Source: Elymus sibiricus (taxonomy: Eukaryota > Streptophyta > Magnoliopsida > Poales > Poaceae). Taken from it: a stretch of 64,000 nucleotides of DNA. Position numbers and translations under genes: made by a program. Of the stretch, positions 10,783 to 21,880 are shown in pieces. The notes beneath the pieces were generated by a model. It saw only the letters and a program-made list of their open reading frames with translations, was not told the origin of the DNA and did not search any database. The stretch spans positions 241,074,866-241,138,865 of the forward strand of contig CM077676.1 of the NCBI GenBank assembly GCA_039707655.1. The letters run 5' to 3'. How positions within the stretch are numbered: the first letter of the stretch is position 1; each line of letters starts with the position of its first letter.

Positions 10783-12362
10783 CTACTGTGACTGGGAAGA
10801 AAGCCCAAGGCTATTGATGAGCTCGCGGAGCTCAGGCGGCATGTCTTCAACGCACAACATGTTGGAAGGATGGAAAATCAGCTCGTAAAGGTACTCCGCC
10901 TTCCAATCTTCGACAGCAGCCTGAAAAAATTGAAAATTCAGATAAATGATTAAAGGACATGATGTAAAACAAAAATTAAAACATAAAGAAAAAAACACTA
11001 ACAAAAAGGAGAAACAGAAAAGTATTACATCGCATTTAGAAAAAAATTCGACCATGCGCATGCCGTCAAACTGCTGCGACATTCTCAGAACATAGAATCC
11101 ACACTTATTTGCCCCCTATTCTGGCGTGGTCAGGGAGCTTCTTCGAGTTATACAACTTTTCACCATAAACCCTCTTCAACAATAGAGTCATCCTCGTCAT
11201 GTGGCAAAGGAAAAAGGCGGCCACAAAACCAAAAACACACGTTACAAATCAAAAAACAAAGGTAAAAAAACAGAGAAGTTATATTAATAAGTTATTTCTA
11301 TTCAGACGATGCAACTATATGTTCTCCACACAATCTGAATGGTCCCTCTTTTAATGCATGCAAGCCCATCTACAAAATGGTTTTATCACTCTTTTAGTCA
11401 GGTAGGTGGTGGCAGAACATGAAGTTCTGTGTCACAGATGTTGCAGTGCACTGTACTAGCAAGTGCAGTGCTATGAGTAGTAACAACGTAGTCATGATTG
11501 GTTTATCACCCTTATAGCCAGGCTGGTGGTGCGAGAAATGCAGTTCTATGTTACAGATACTTCAGTCCACTGTATTAGCAAGTGCAGTGCTATGAGTATT
11601 AACAATGTAGTTAGAATAGTCAAAACTTTTCCATACCAATTCAGTGCAGTCTGCGTGGTACTCAGACCTGAGCCACTTTGTCTCCTCATCAGGATGGCCA
11701 GTGTACCGCCTCGTGTCATGGATATCAATGGTCTCGCGATGGCGGTTCATCGTGTATAGGCTGTAATGTCCATCCTTAAAGCGCAGAATCAAAGTCTGTC
11801 GGGGGGAGATACATACGGGAAGGGACAACAAAAAGAAAATCAATGAAGTTCATTCCACACATAGCACTAGGGCCACTGCTGAAAAATAACTATAAAGGAA
11901 ATGGAACAAGGAAGAAGAAGAAAATGATGGAAACAGTGGCCTTACTAGTTTTGCGTCGAGCAGGTTATCATCACCAACAAAAAACTTGAACTGATTAGCC
12001 GCATCATCTAAAATAAATGGGCTATGCACAACCGGCAACACAGGGTATCCTTCTTCATTTTTCTTCACAACAGTTTCCATTTGAAGAACATACTGCATAG
12101 AAAAAAGAATAAAATGAGACATGCAAAAAAAATGCATGCACGCACATACATCAAAAATTCAGTATGAAAGAAAAAAATGCACAAAAGCAAAAAAAGATGA
12201 CAACATACACATTTACCGTGATGAATAAAGGTGAAAGTAGCACACGTTCGCCATAACGATAAACTAAACTCATCTCAGGATCTTGCTTCCAGTAATTAAT
12301 GACAAAATCCATGAGATACGAGTCCAAGAAAGCTCCTTTGCCAAATGTGTGAAACATATAGT
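10783..12362 (-). pseudogene. Ulp1-like (C48) cysteine peptidase gene, multi-exon, broken
   Basis: Five exons can be read right to left with GT/AG borders: about 12362-12219, 12098-11946, 11795-11637, an exon ending near 11029, and 10920-10783 (stop). Ulp1 peptidases cut SUMO or ubiquitin-like tags from proteins. The catalytic His is in GHYSLYTM, the Asp in IDIHD and the Cys in NKCGFYVL. In frame with the Cys exon, a TAG at 11116-11118 lies five codons before the Cys, about where the family's conserved Gln sits, consistent with CAG to TAG. The 5' end is lost at the insertion of a Gypsy fragment at 12366. Such genes are frequently carried by plant DNA transposons, which the surrounding repeats support. 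An origin as a host gene fragment is less likely. Confidence 0.65.
11397..11616 (+). repeat. 119-bp direct duplication in an intron of the Ulp1-like gene
   Basis: AGCAAGTGCAGTGCTATGAG occurs at 11458 and 11577 (119 bp apart), with flanking similarity of about 100 bp in each copy. Confidence 0.7.
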
Positions 12363-12365
12363 CAA

Positions 12366-12864
12366 CACTGATTTTCATGGGGATGATGTGGGCTGCCATC
12401 CCGTCGACGATGCGGAACGAGACGCATCCCGAGTGCTGGTTCACCGCGGACGTCCGCAAGTTGTAGAAGATGCGGAAGAGCGCCACCGAGGGCATGACGC
12501 CCAAGAAGCCCTCGCAGAGATAGGCGAAGATGGCGAGGAGGAGGACGGAGTTGGGTTGAAGATGGAGAGCATGGATCTGGTAGTGGACGAGGATGGCACA
12601 GAAGAAGTCAGAGAAGGAAGGTACCAGGCTGGCAAAGATGGTGTGGAGGAAGAAGGGGAAGGTCATCGCCCCCAAGTCATGGGCCGCACGCGAGGCCAGC
12701 CAGGTCTTCATGGCCTTCCACTCGTTGTGGTCGCAGGCGGTCATGGGGCGAACCTTGTCTAGCCCCTCTTCGCTGAGGATGTTGGACCTCAACAGGGCCG
12801 GCTCCAAATTCGCCGCAGCCGCAGTCAAAGCCGCCGCCATGCCCTTCTTGCCGGCGGGAGCCAT
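12366..12864 (-). pseudogene. Antisense accessory gene of a Tat-like element, N-terminal part
   Basis: ATG at 12862-12864 opens about 166 codons on the strand opposite to the retroelement. It matches the N-terminus of the antisense gene of element C (54335 leftward): MAPA start, EGLDK, DHNEWKA, FPFFLHTIFA, HALHLQPNS and FAYLCEGFLGVMPSVALF. This is the domain annotated in grasses as a putative gypsy-type transposon protein (Transposase_28); its biochemical role is unknown. It is cut off at 12366, where an unrelated Ulp1 exon is joined in frame by chance. Confidence 0.7.
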
Positions 12865-13140
12865 GGATGCACGAAAAGCATGGCAGTGAGAGAAGGGTCG
12901 CAAGGAGCACGGCACAAGGGAGGTGAAATTGAGCAGAGGGAGGCAATGATGATGCCGCGCCCTGCGCTGGTCTGTTTTATGGCAGGGCGGGCGGTTACCC
13001 AAGCGTCGTGGGGGAAGTGGGGGCGACCACGTCCTGTCGTGCCGCCATGCATCCCGACCTGGGCCCGGCAGTCTACTTAGGCCCCGCACCGTTTCATTCC
13101 CAACGAGCGGAAACATGCGCGTCGCGGGCCCGGGGGCTAC

Positions 13141-14049
13141 TGTCGGCCCAGTGGAAACCAGGGTACCATGGGCTGTCTGCCTGCGGACCAGGAAGTGACA
13201 CCTGTCGACGAACTCAAGAGGCGGCCCAGCCACGGGTGCCGTGAAGCAAGATGCCTCGCGAGGCTCCAGCCTCACGAGGGCCCTCTCCACAAGGGGAGGT
13301 GCTACCGAAGACAACCTTCCGTGGCAGGCAGCCTTGCGAGGACCCCTCACGAGGCGGCTTCCCGTGAGGCCCTCCGCGCGGGGGAGCTGCGTGACGCCGG
13401 TCGCGCGGCTGCGTGCCCACCATGTGGGTGATGCACCCGCACAAGACGACAGCGACAGGGGCCGCGCCAGCAGGCGCGGTCGGGGGCAGTTTCCTTTTTG
13501 GTGATAAAGGAGCAGCTGCAGCTGCCTCCCCCAAAGCAAGTCCCAAAGCTTGCCACTTTGGTGTAAGAATACCACGATGACGAGGAGCGCTAGGGCAGAT
13601 GTCATCGCCGAGCCCACCAGCGCATCATGGATGGCTTCTTTGCAGACGAAGACTGCTTTTGCCAGAATAAGATTGAGCGCCTGTCCCCCTTTGAATGGCC
13701 GCTGTGTGACAACCCTTCCCGCCAATATTTTCGGGGGAAGAGGACTAAGGTGGCTATATAAGGGGCAGAGTTGCTGCCTTAGAAAGGGGACGATCCCACC
13801 TTCGTCTACCTTGTAACTCCTGGGCACTATACTCACAGGAATCCCACCAAGCAGGAGTAGGGTTTTACACCGCACGGTGGCCCGAACCTGGGTAGCTCCT
13901 CATGTCCCCGCCGAGCCCTGTGTGTGTGTGTGTGCGCGCTCCTGTCGTGCTCCGCTCGCCGTAGTCGTGACACGGTCATCGTCCAGTCATTAGATAGCAA
14001 GCAGGCCCCCAGTGTTCGAACCAGGGATCCCGGAGCCCCTATTGCGACA
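13141..14049 (+). repeat. LTR of the truncated Tat-like element C' (909 bp)
   Basis: Starts TGTCGGCCCAGTGG and ends GCGACA, with TGTCG/CGACA terminal inverted repeats. A TATA box (TATATAAG) is at 13755-13762. A short GT microsatellite lies at about 13921-13936. This intact LTR is a useful reference for the incomplete 5' LTR of element C. Confidence 0.85.
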
Positions 14050-14620
14050 GTACTATATTCAAAATTGATTTAAAACAGTAAGGCATTTCAAATCATGTTC
14101 TACATATGGAAGTTGCACGTCTTCCATAGCTTTCCAATGGCGTATCACACGCCTCATTTTGACAAATGGATAAAAAACTACAGTGAACACCATACCGAAA
14201 AAACGCAAAATTTGAAAAACAGAGTTTTCGTGTTTGGGTAAATTTGTAACTGCTCCTAAACCATAAGGAATTAGAGAGAGTATTCTATATGTAAAAGTTG
14301 CACCTAGACTATATCTTTCCAACAGCGTATCATTTGCATCATTCCAGCGAGCGATTTGAAAAAAAATATATATGAAAATACGCTCGTGCCACTCGTCGGG
14401 CGCCATACGATTTTCGAAACTGCTCTTAAACCGCGAGGAATCTCGAAAAGTGTTCAACACGGCGAAGTTGCGCCCAATCCATAGCTTTACAATGGTATAT
14501 CACATGCCTCGTTCTGACAAATGTTTTAAAAATTGGATCAAAACAATATCAAAAAAATCGCGTGCTGTTTTTTGCGACGAGAAGTTCACTCGTCTCGGTA
14601 TTGTAGTACTCTAGCTTCAG
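14050..14620 (+). repeat. Degenerate tandem repeat of about 170-190 bp
   Basis: Three related segments share AAGTTGCRC, a CCATAGCTTTCCAATGG-like stretch, TATCACACGCCTC and TGACAAATG. The AAGTTGC cores lie near 14110, 14300 and 14465. It is probably non-coding DNA of the Ulp1-bearing transposon on the far side of the C' insertion. An open frame here has no recognisable domain. Confidence 0.55.
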
Positions 14621-14703
14621 AAGTGCAGTGCACTCGCGTTGAGCGTGTAGTTCAGAAGTGTGTGCAGAATATTATTCTGCTAATATTAGCCGAATAGACC
14701 GGC

Positions 14704-14729
14704 TGTGTGTTTGTGTGTGTGTGTGTGTA
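14704..14729 (+). repeat. GT microsatellite
   Basis: Interrupted (GT)n run of about 26 bp. Confidence 0.8.
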
Positions 14730-14759
14730 TGGAGGGGGATTCGCCTATTATCGACATGG

Positions 14760-16040
14760 TAATAGCTTAGTCTTCTTATCGATCAACATTACATAACTAA
14801 TTGGACTAATTGCCACGGGAGACTACACTAGACTTGCCGGCGCTTGCAGACACTTCGGACTCGCGGGCGTCAGCATGGTTGTTGGCCACCCTTTTTGTGT
14901 TGCGAGCATCCTACTACACCGACCAAGCGAAACCAATAGTGACCAACCCACTTTACACAAGGCCCGACCAGAGCAGTAAGTGGGCACAAAAGAGAAATTC
15001 TTTCCCACGGTCCCGTGGTTCCCACTGGCTAGAATCGTTCAATCCGGAGGTGCCTTGCCTGTCTGGCCTCTTGCCGTTGCTTTTCCTAGTCGGCTAGCCA
15101 GTTGGATGTCCACCTGACTTTTGAATGGTGCGGGGCCTGTCCGGTTTTGGTTCCCTCTTGTTGTTGTAGTACTGAGTGGGTGTCGGGTTGCCCTGTAGGG
15201 TGGGTCCACCAGTTGGTCTTGTTCCAATCTAGAGGGATTTTCTTATTCGGCCTCTCACCCTTGCTGGTCCTAGCCGTCTAGCACAACCCGGGATGTCTAA
15301 TCGCCTTTCTATCGCCGTGGGATGTAGCCGGTTTGAGTATTCCTTTGCCTCTGCCGTGCCGAGTGGGTGTCGGCTGTCGCATAGCAACATCAACCCGAGT
15401 AGGAGTATGTGCCTCGTCGGTGGTTTTCAACCGTTGTCTGCTCGGACATTAGTCGGTGTGTGATGGAATGGCATGCCACTTCTCTTGGCCTGTTGTTTTC
15501 GATCGTTTCATCATTGAACCTCGGTCGGGTTTTTCTGTGTCATCTTCTCGTCCTCATGCTCTTGGCGGTTCCATTTGACTTGCTGGTAGGCCCAATTGTT
15601 GTGCCCCACATCCACCAAGTGGGAAGGCAATTCATGCCTTGATGGCCAAGCACCTTGGAGCCCATGTATCTTGGAGGCCAAGCACCTCATGAGAGAAGGT
15701 ACCAAGCACCTTAAAACACCTAGAGCTGTCTGCGGAGGGGCATTGCCTACCTAGCCTCCTACACATGTCCAGCTACGTGTGTGGTGTGCCTTTCCGGATT
15801 TTGGTGGTCGGATAGTCGGTTACATGATACTTACAAACCAATTCGAACATGACTTGAAATGAAAAGTGTCAATAGAATGGACCCCATCTCCACTTTGACG
15901 AGCTTCCTGGTGACGGAGAGAGACAACAACATGAAAGTGGTTTAAGTGACAAAAAAAGATTAATGTTTGACGGGAAGAACATAAGCTATAATAAGTACCT
16001 CATATAAACAAGTGTAGCCTCTCTAAACCTTTCAGAGAAG
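14760..16040. other. Unassigned intergenic DNA
   Basis: No reading frame with recognisable domains and no obvious element termini. A loosely repeated phrase (TGCCTGTCTGGCCTCTTGCCG near 15055, TATTCGGCCTCTCACCC near 15245, GAGTGGGTGTCGG near 15175 and 15360) suggests an old degenerate repeat or element remnant. Confidence 0.35.
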
Positions 16041-16171
16041 ATTATATAATCAGATCAACAAATTCTTCAGTACCTGATGGGATGCAACATTTTCTAATGA
16101 AGATACAGAAATATAATGTATCCAACCGGGTCTTCGAATGCACCCTCAACACCATAAATAGTCTAGCCCTT

Positions 16172-16745
16172 CTACTTCTTCTTGGATACCAAAGCGCCAT
16201 CATACTCACGAGGACGCTTCTTGCCACTGACCGTCTGCTTCTCGTCGCCACCTTCGTCATCATCGTTGTCGCGATCGAGGTCATCCCAGACATCCTCATC
16301 CTCCTCGTTCTCATCATCCTCGTCCTCCTCGTCGTTGTATTCTTCATGGTCATCCGAGCGCTCCTCGTCCCTCCGAGGCAACACCGAGTAAATGGTGTCC
16401 CACTTCTCCACTGGGAGCCAGTCATGGGCAATGAAAACACAAACGGTAGAAAACAGGGGCAGATGCAAATCAGTTAAGGAAAGAGTGAAATGAATAGTAA
16501 GAAGAGAAGGAACGAACCTTAGTCAGTCGAAGAATAGACGGCTCGGTGGTGGGAAAGGCAGTGGATGAAGCAGATGGCAGCGACTTCAGCCTCCTCCCTG
16601 GCCTTTCCCCAACGAAACGGGAAACAGCCATCGGCCGCCCTGGCTTCCCACCGCCATCACCTACTTTGAGCGGGTAGCAACAGACATCTAGACAATAGAC
16701 GCCGCACTCACAACGACAATGACGATGACCGTCAATGAAGCTCAC
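16172..16745 (-). pseudogene. Possible two-exon gene fragment with an acidic tail
   Basis: Right to left, an open stretch (about 16745-16520; GRPMAVSRFVGERPGRRLKSL) ends at a GTTCGTTC donor-like site. After about 100 bp a second open stretch (HDWLPVEKWDTIYSVLPRR) runs into a strongly acidic Glu/Asp tail and a basic end with KKRPREYD and KKK before a stop at 16172. The acidic part comes from GAN repeats, so the frame is weak evidence. A clean AG acceptor was not found. The family is unknown. Confidence 0.3.
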
Positions 16746-17290
16746 GAAGGGAGCAAAGCGAGAGGAAGCTTGCGTGCCTCAGCAAGAAGAAAACGATATC
16801 ACAACAAGAAGAAAACGATATGGGAGGCCATGCGAGACAACAAAACACACGAAGCGCTATCATAGATCCACCGGGCAGGGCAACCGATGTTAAATGTCTC
16901 ATCCCATGCTAGCTAGCCAGGTCGCACGATAGGAAGGGTCCGGGCAGGCCAAGCCACTCCATAGCCGGGAAGGCCACCCATCCCACGCCAGCCGGCTAGG
17001 GGAACGTAGCGTTGGCCACCCGGCCAGTTGCCATCACAGGAGCCCACGCGAGACCAGCTGCTGCGACCGAATAGTCTCGGCTGGTCCAACCGAAACGGAC
17101 TGGCGGGGGGTGGGGGCGTCGCGCGAGCTGGCACAGATGATCACACCGCATGCACCGCACATACCGACTATAGCGACCGAACTAGCCTCACGGGGGCAAA
17201 GACACCGACATGTGGGTCTAGCTAGTCCATCGCATGCGGGCATGGGAGCGACGCAAACCTTCACGCGACGGTGGACCCGGCAGCACCCGC
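16746..17290. other. Unassigned DNA left of element F
   Basis: GC-rich sequence with no supported gene or repeat. It contains a 22-bp direct repeat (near 16786 and 16804) and flanks the LTR start at 17291. Confidence 0.35.
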
Positions 17291-17620
17291 TGTCAGCCCA
17301 ACAGGAACCAGGGTACCACATGCCTACAGACCTAAGGCTTGATAGTAGCCCCAAGGGCATGGCCTCACCCAAAACAACACGACTCAAGGTTTGACCCCTC
17401 CAAGAATTCGGAGAATGGGCCGCCTGAGCTCGATTCACAGCACTCCACAGGCTTCTCGGCTCCGGGAAGAGCCTCCCGGGGCCCCAGGAAGCACCTCCCT
17501 TGGCATGACCTGCCTCCGCGAAGGCAGCGGGAATCCCGTTGTCAGAAGCATTAAGTGCGGCCCATCCCCCTTTCACTACTGCTGGCGTTAGCAGCTGTGA
17601 GGGGACGCATCGGGGGTGTC
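17291..17620 (+). repeat. 5' LTR of element F, left part
   Basis: Diverged match to the first third of the Tat-like LTR (GGAACCAGGGTACCA shared with 13141 and 54615). It ends in GTGTC, the target-site copy of the Copia insertion. Confidence 0.7.
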
Positions 17621-17874
17621 TGTAGGGTAACGCAGCAGAAAACAAAAATTTCCGGAACTGCGAGCACGCCCAGGACCACTATGGAGACTGCATACAAGGT
17701 TTGATCTTTTCGTTACTGACTCGTAGCGCAGCGGAAGTAGAGTCGATGACGATCGGCGGTGCAGATCCCCGCAGCTAGGATTTTACAACCTCCCAACCGC
17801 GAGGATGTTCTCCCTCGTCTGCCCCTCGGAAAGCCCTCCGGGAGGCAGTCGGACAGTCCCTCGGACGGTGTCAC

Positions 17875-18046
17875 GGACAGCCCTTCGGGAGGACGCTCAA
17901 AACTCGGACGGTCACTCGGACAGCCCTTCGGGAGGACACTCGAAACTCGGACGGTCACTCGGACAGCCCTTCGGGAGGACACTCGAAACTCGGATGGTCA
18001 CTCAGACAGCCCTTCGGGAGGCACTCTCGAACAGCCCCTCGGGCAA
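17875..18046 (+). repeat. 43-bp minisatellite, four copies, in the Copia LTR
   Basis: GGACAGCCCTTCGGGAGG-like unit starts at 17875, 17918, 17961 and 18004, exactly 43 bp apart. Confidence 0.9.
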
Positions 18047-18339
18047 AAAGATCGAACCTACGACCTCTCTACGGGGTTGCACACATACGGTGTCATCTAT
18101 CCGGCAGGGCTTCACCGTCCAGAACTAGTTCCCACCGGAACCCAGATAGCCTTTCGGCTCTATGAAACTATTTCGCGGGGAGGGAGAGAGAAGCCAGATC
18201 ATTGCAATGGCATGTGTATGTGAGAAAGAGTGAGTGTGGAGAGTGCCTCTCCACCTCTATTTATAGGAAAACCCAAGGGGTAGGGTGGCTCCCAAAATAC
18301 CAAAATGCCCTCAGATATTTTCACACTATTCATAATAGT

Positions 18340-18482
18340 GTTTCCACTATTCATGAGATATTTTCTCCCAACAATGTTTCCACAATTCATAATAGTGTTT
18401 CCACTATTCGTGAGATATTTTCTCCCAATAGTGTTTCCACTATTCATAATAGTGTTTCCACTATTCGTGAGATATTTTCTCC
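18340..18482 (+). repeat. 57-bp minisatellite, three copies, in the Copia LTR
   Basis: GAGATATTTTCTCC occurs at 18355, 18412 and 18469, spaced by 57 bp, with repeated ATTCATAATAGTGTTTCCAC between. Confidence 0.9.
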
Positions 18483-19770
18483 GACCGTTAAATCCGGAAA
18501 TATTTCTGTAGGTCTTAGAACATTTCCAGTACCCACTAAAATAATTTTGGACGCGTTCCGAAACAATTCCGGATTAGTGATTTTCATCTGCGAAAAGCAA
18601 CCAAAGCGCTTCCGGCAGCTCCGAAACATTTCCGGGTTTTTTCTCCGAAAAAATCCCAGAAGTTTCGATAACAAATCTGGCACCCTCCAAGAATTTCCAG
18701 GCGTGAGCCGAAACCAATTTGACCTAATGGTATACCCTGAAACAACTTTTCAGTTTTACCGAAACTATTCCGGTGTTCTCTCTTCGGAACTTTTCCTTTC
18801 TCTCCGAAACTTTTTCGGTGACTTTCTCTCAGACTCCCTGTCTAGTATTCAGCAGATAGATGACCCTTAAGCATGTGACCCTATAGGTTCGATGAAGTAT
18901 AGACATGACCGGAACACTTTCCGATCAATGATCAACATCGGAGCCGTGGACACCCATATTGACCCCTATACCCACACGAATAAATATTCGAGTGAACCTC
19001 CAGTTGCTGTGTGCTATTCCTGTTGCTTCGCGATATGTTACAAACACCCGAGGTGAGACTTATCGGCATCCCCGTGGATCAACAACTTGTCCACTATGCC
19101 AGTTTCCTCGTTACCGGTTTTGTTCTCTTTTCTTGTTCCCGTGTTCCGGCATCCCTGTGATCAAATCACATTGTGTCTGACCAGACGATGGTGGATACCG
19201 TAACACCGAGAGGGCCCAGAGATATCTCTCCATCGTCGGAGGAGCAAATCCCAATCTTGAGCTATCAAGTTACTTGACATACTTTTCCATGAACCCGTAA
19301 GCCGCCGTAATAGCCACCCATTTACGGATGACGTTTAACAAACCCCAAAGTTCATGAAGCAAGCATGAAGAAACTCGATACTCTCATGGTCTAAGGAATT
19401 ATGAAAACATTAACTTTCTCTGTGTTATTAACCATTAACTTGTGACGAATGTATCTCATAGCATAACATCAATTCGGGTCGATTCAACCACAAGGTTCTA
19501 CTAACATTGTGCCCTCAAAGTTGCTGGCATAGTCATGCCCATGATTAGGAAAACAGAACCACCATGCAATACTTGAGCTAGTCTTAGAGGCCAGACTAGG
19601 AATACATTTTACCGTTTATTATTCCACACGTGCATATGAGTCTTCCTCCGAGCCTCGTGGTTATTGTAGACTCGAGAACCATAGCAATTATAGCACGGAT
19701 TATAAACTTAATTACGAACATGGGGATAAATAATAACATTTATTATTGCCTCTAGGGCATATCTCCTACA

Positions 19771-20932
19771 GACTCCCACTTTCACTAGAGTCAATAATCT
19801 AGCCAATGCTAAAACACTTTACAGCTATGGCATACCGGTGTAAAATATGCTTCGCTTGTGGTATAGCCTGATGTCCAACGGATCTGACAACTTCAGTTCC
19901 GTGTGTATCTTTGCATATCCTCGCGTTTTCACGTTTTCACAAAATTCATATTTTGTGTGGACTTGGCTTAGTATATATGTGAATCACTGGTCGAACCTTG
20001 ATTCCTCAGACTGAGCTATGGAGCGACTATCTACAATAGTGTCACATTGACCAAAGCCTTCTTGGAACCATACTAAGTTCATGAATGAACTATATGATTC
20101 AACATCTTCTTAGTCGCTTCCAAAGCATCAACATACTTAGCCTTTGTTATAGAAATCGCCATAGTAACTTGTTTGGAACAATTTCCAACTACCGTGCCAC
20201 CATATTGTGTATACACAATACCCTTAACTTAAATCGAAAATCGAATGGAGCATTGATGAAGACTGTATCGATGTAATTACTTACAACGAGCACTTCATAA
20301 TCTCTGCTTGCGAGAAAACATGTCATCAGTGCTACTTTAGTACTTAATGACATTTTTCACTGTTGTCCCATGATCAGTACTTTGATCACTTTGGTATCTA
20401 TACTCGCAACATCTTTGGGAGTATCGGACATATCTGTTTGTTTTACATACCATGGAATACATGATTAATCCAAACACAAGAGTGTGTGGAATCTCCATCA
20501 TGTATTTTGCTCATCAGTGTTTTGGGACACCGAGTCTTGCAAAAACCTTTTCCATGTGACTTCGGCAAGAATCACTCCTTAGCATTTTAATGCTAAACTT
20601 TTTTAGCATCTTGTCAATAAGTATTTTTGGATTTAGCTCTATCAGGCAATTTTATCTCGTAGATAAATATGCCTAATACCGAGGCTACCTAGCCTAAGCA
20701 CTTCATCGAAAACTATTTTCAATGAAGTCCTAATTCGTGTCAAGAAATTTATATTATTTCCAATCAACAATGTGTCAAGCACACAAGGTTTTTAGAAATA
20801 TTATTATGCTCCCACTTACTTTCTTGAAACCACAAGCATCTTCGTTATCCATTGATGAAATCAAACTCTTTTGACTATTTCATCAAAAACGAAGATTCCA
20901 ACTCCATTTTGCTCTCTTCTGCCCATTGCTGG
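19771..20932 (-). pseudogene. Remnant of the Copia internal region
   Basis: On the minus strand this is the 3' end of the polyprotein region and the 3' UTR. A short piece around 20080-20240 resembles the Copia RNase H end, but no frame is open for any useful length. The sequence stops at about 20932, where it joins the outer tip of the other LTR. Confidence 0.55.
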
Positions 20933-20968
20933 AACATTTATTATTGCCTCTAGGGCATATCTCCTACA
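20933..20968 (-). repeat. 36-bp remnant of the Copia 5' LTR tip
   Basis: AACATTTATTATTGCCTCTA and the following bases through CTCCTACA repeat the outermost end of the LTR at 19735-19770. They are followed by the target duplication GTGTC. Confidence 0.9.
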
Positions 20969-20973
20969 GTGTC

Positions 20974-21548
20974 CACACCGTATGGGCTCCGGCAAGGCAC
21001 ACCACTCGCCTGGGTCATCTACAGTGGCTCTTGAAGATTCACCTGCCCTGCACGCGACTACTGGAACAGTGTCCGGCAACCACCTACTTTGTACGGGTGA
21101 AGACGCAGCCGATTACCCGTCAAGCAATATGCTGCTCCAGCAGCCATCATTCCTGCACAGATAGGCCTGCCACAAGCAACCATGCCATGCCGGTACAAGC
21201 TACACTAGCCTTTCCTTTGTTTATATCGGGCCAATGAGAGCCTCCGAGTGGAGAGAGGAGCCCACGAAGTAGTATAAATAGGGGAAGGCTGCGGCCTTGA
21301 AAGGCAACTGATTCACTCGCAACTCAACACAAGCATTGTAGCCAACTCCCAGAGGAATATCATTCTAGAGTAGGAGTAGGGTATTACACCAACATGGTGG
21401 CCTGAACCTGGGTAGTTCTTGTGTGTTCTACGTTCTGTTCTTCTCATTCCGGCGATCGATGATTTAGGAAACTGGTGCGTTCAGCCCCTGGCCAAACTCA
21501 CAAAGGGTTGTAGCTAGCAACCCATTGTCCGGTTCTTAGACATCGACA
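20974..21548 (+). repeat. 5' LTR of element F, right part
   Basis: Continues F's LTR after the Copia insertion. It includes a TATA box, the conserved GGGTAKTACACCAACATGGTGGCC segment also seen in C' (near 13860), and the end CGACA. Confidence 0.75.
21273..21280 (+). promoter_or_regulatory. TATA box in the LTR of element F
   Basis: TATAAATA, placed as in the related LTRs (13755 in C', 43749 in C). Confidence 0.6.
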
Positions 21549-21550
21549 TT

Positions 21551-21568
21551 TGGCGCGCCAGGTAGGGG
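21551..21568 (+). promoter_or_regulatory. Primer-binding site of element F
   Basis: TGGCGCGCCAGGTAGGGG begins two bases after the LTR end. It starts with TGG like other tRNA-primed sites; the tRNA was not identified with confidence. Confidence 0.6.
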
Positions 21569-21880
21569 ACTGAGGTGCCTCTGCCTTCCTCGGTCCGCAA
21601 CAACTCCATCGTCGGACACCCTCCCCCTGCTCCATGCAACAGCCTCGGCCATGGCATCTCGGACGTCCAAGGCATCTCGTACGTCCAAGGCATCCCATGC
21701 CCCGGTAAAGGGCTAGAGCACACGGACCGAATCGTGTCATCAGCGCCAGGATGCTCGGGAGGATGGGCATTAGACGGCGCTGCCTCTTCCTCCATCCCCC
21801 GTCTTCTCGCGGAATGAAGATAGCGCCTCACACCAAGACCGTGGCCACGATGCGGAAAACGGCACCGGCGGCGGGCTCGT

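Larger units (their letters stand above)
12366..14049 (+). mobile_element. Truncated 3' end of a Tat-like Gypsy element (C')
   Basis: The fragment has the start of an antisense accessory gene (12366-12864, minus), a purine-rich stretch ending CCGGGGGCTAC, and a full LTR (13141-14049). It matches the same region of element C (53830-54746). The 5' LTR, gag and pol are absent; the left breakpoint near 12366 falls inside the antisense gene and abuts an Ulp1 exon. The element is therefore inserted in, and truncated within, the Ulp1-bearing block. Confidence 0.75.
6560..14650 (-). mobile_element. Decayed transposon-like block carrying an Ulp1-type peptidase gene
   Basis: This block combines an acidic ORF (6703-7335), minisatellites rich in ACTGCA (7420-7730), a large inverted repeat (7640-9400), a GC-rich tandem array (9411-10290), an exon series for an Ulp1-like peptidase (10783-12362) and a roughly 180-bp repeat (14050-14620). 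Ulp1 genes carried by Mutator- and CACTA-type elements are well known in plants. I could not identify terminal inverted repeats, so the limits and superfamily are inference. A truncated Gypsy element (12366-14049) is inserted in it. Confidence 0.4.
17621..19770 (-). repeat. 3' LTR of the Copia element (2,150 bp)
   Basis: Ends on plus with ATTGCCTCTAGGGCATATCTCCTACA; the next bases GACTCCCACTT are the complement of a polypurine tract AAGTGGGAGTC. It contains two minisatellites (17875 and 18340 regions), which make it longer than usual. Confidence 0.8.
17621..20968 (-). mobile_element. Angela/BARE-like Copia element, internally deleted
   Basis: The right edge reads CTCCTACA, i.e. the minus-strand start TGTAGGAGATATGCCCTAG typical of Triticeae Angela/WIS/BARE-like Copia LTRs; the left edge is TGTAGGG. 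The 5-bp target duplication GTGTC is intact on both sides (17616-17620 and 20969-20973). The order on plus is 3' LTR (17621-19770), about 1.16 kb of internal remnant, then only 36 bp of the 5' LTR's outer tip. Most of the internal region and the 5' LTR were lost in one deletion. Confidence 0.85.
17291..21880 (+). mobile_element. 5' end of a Tat-like Gypsy element (F), split by a Copia insertion
   Basis: LTR start TGTCAGCCCAACAGGAACC (17291) to LTR end CATCGACA (21548), interrupted by a Copia element at 17621-20968. Without the insertion the LTR is about 900 bp, matching the 909-bp LTR of C'. A primer-binding-like site follows at 21551. Only about 310 bp of leader or gag start remain before element A begins at 21881; the rest of F would lie to the right of the window. 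This is the outermost element of the nest. Confidence 0.75.

Noticed and set aside
12151..13875. A single 574-codon minus-strand protein
   Set aside because: The frame fuses an Ulp1 exon, the antisense gene of C' and LTR sequence by chance across an insertion breakpoint.
14059..14460. 133-codon minus-strand frame
   Set aside because: It lies across the degenerate 180-bp repeat and has no recognisable domain; probably chance.
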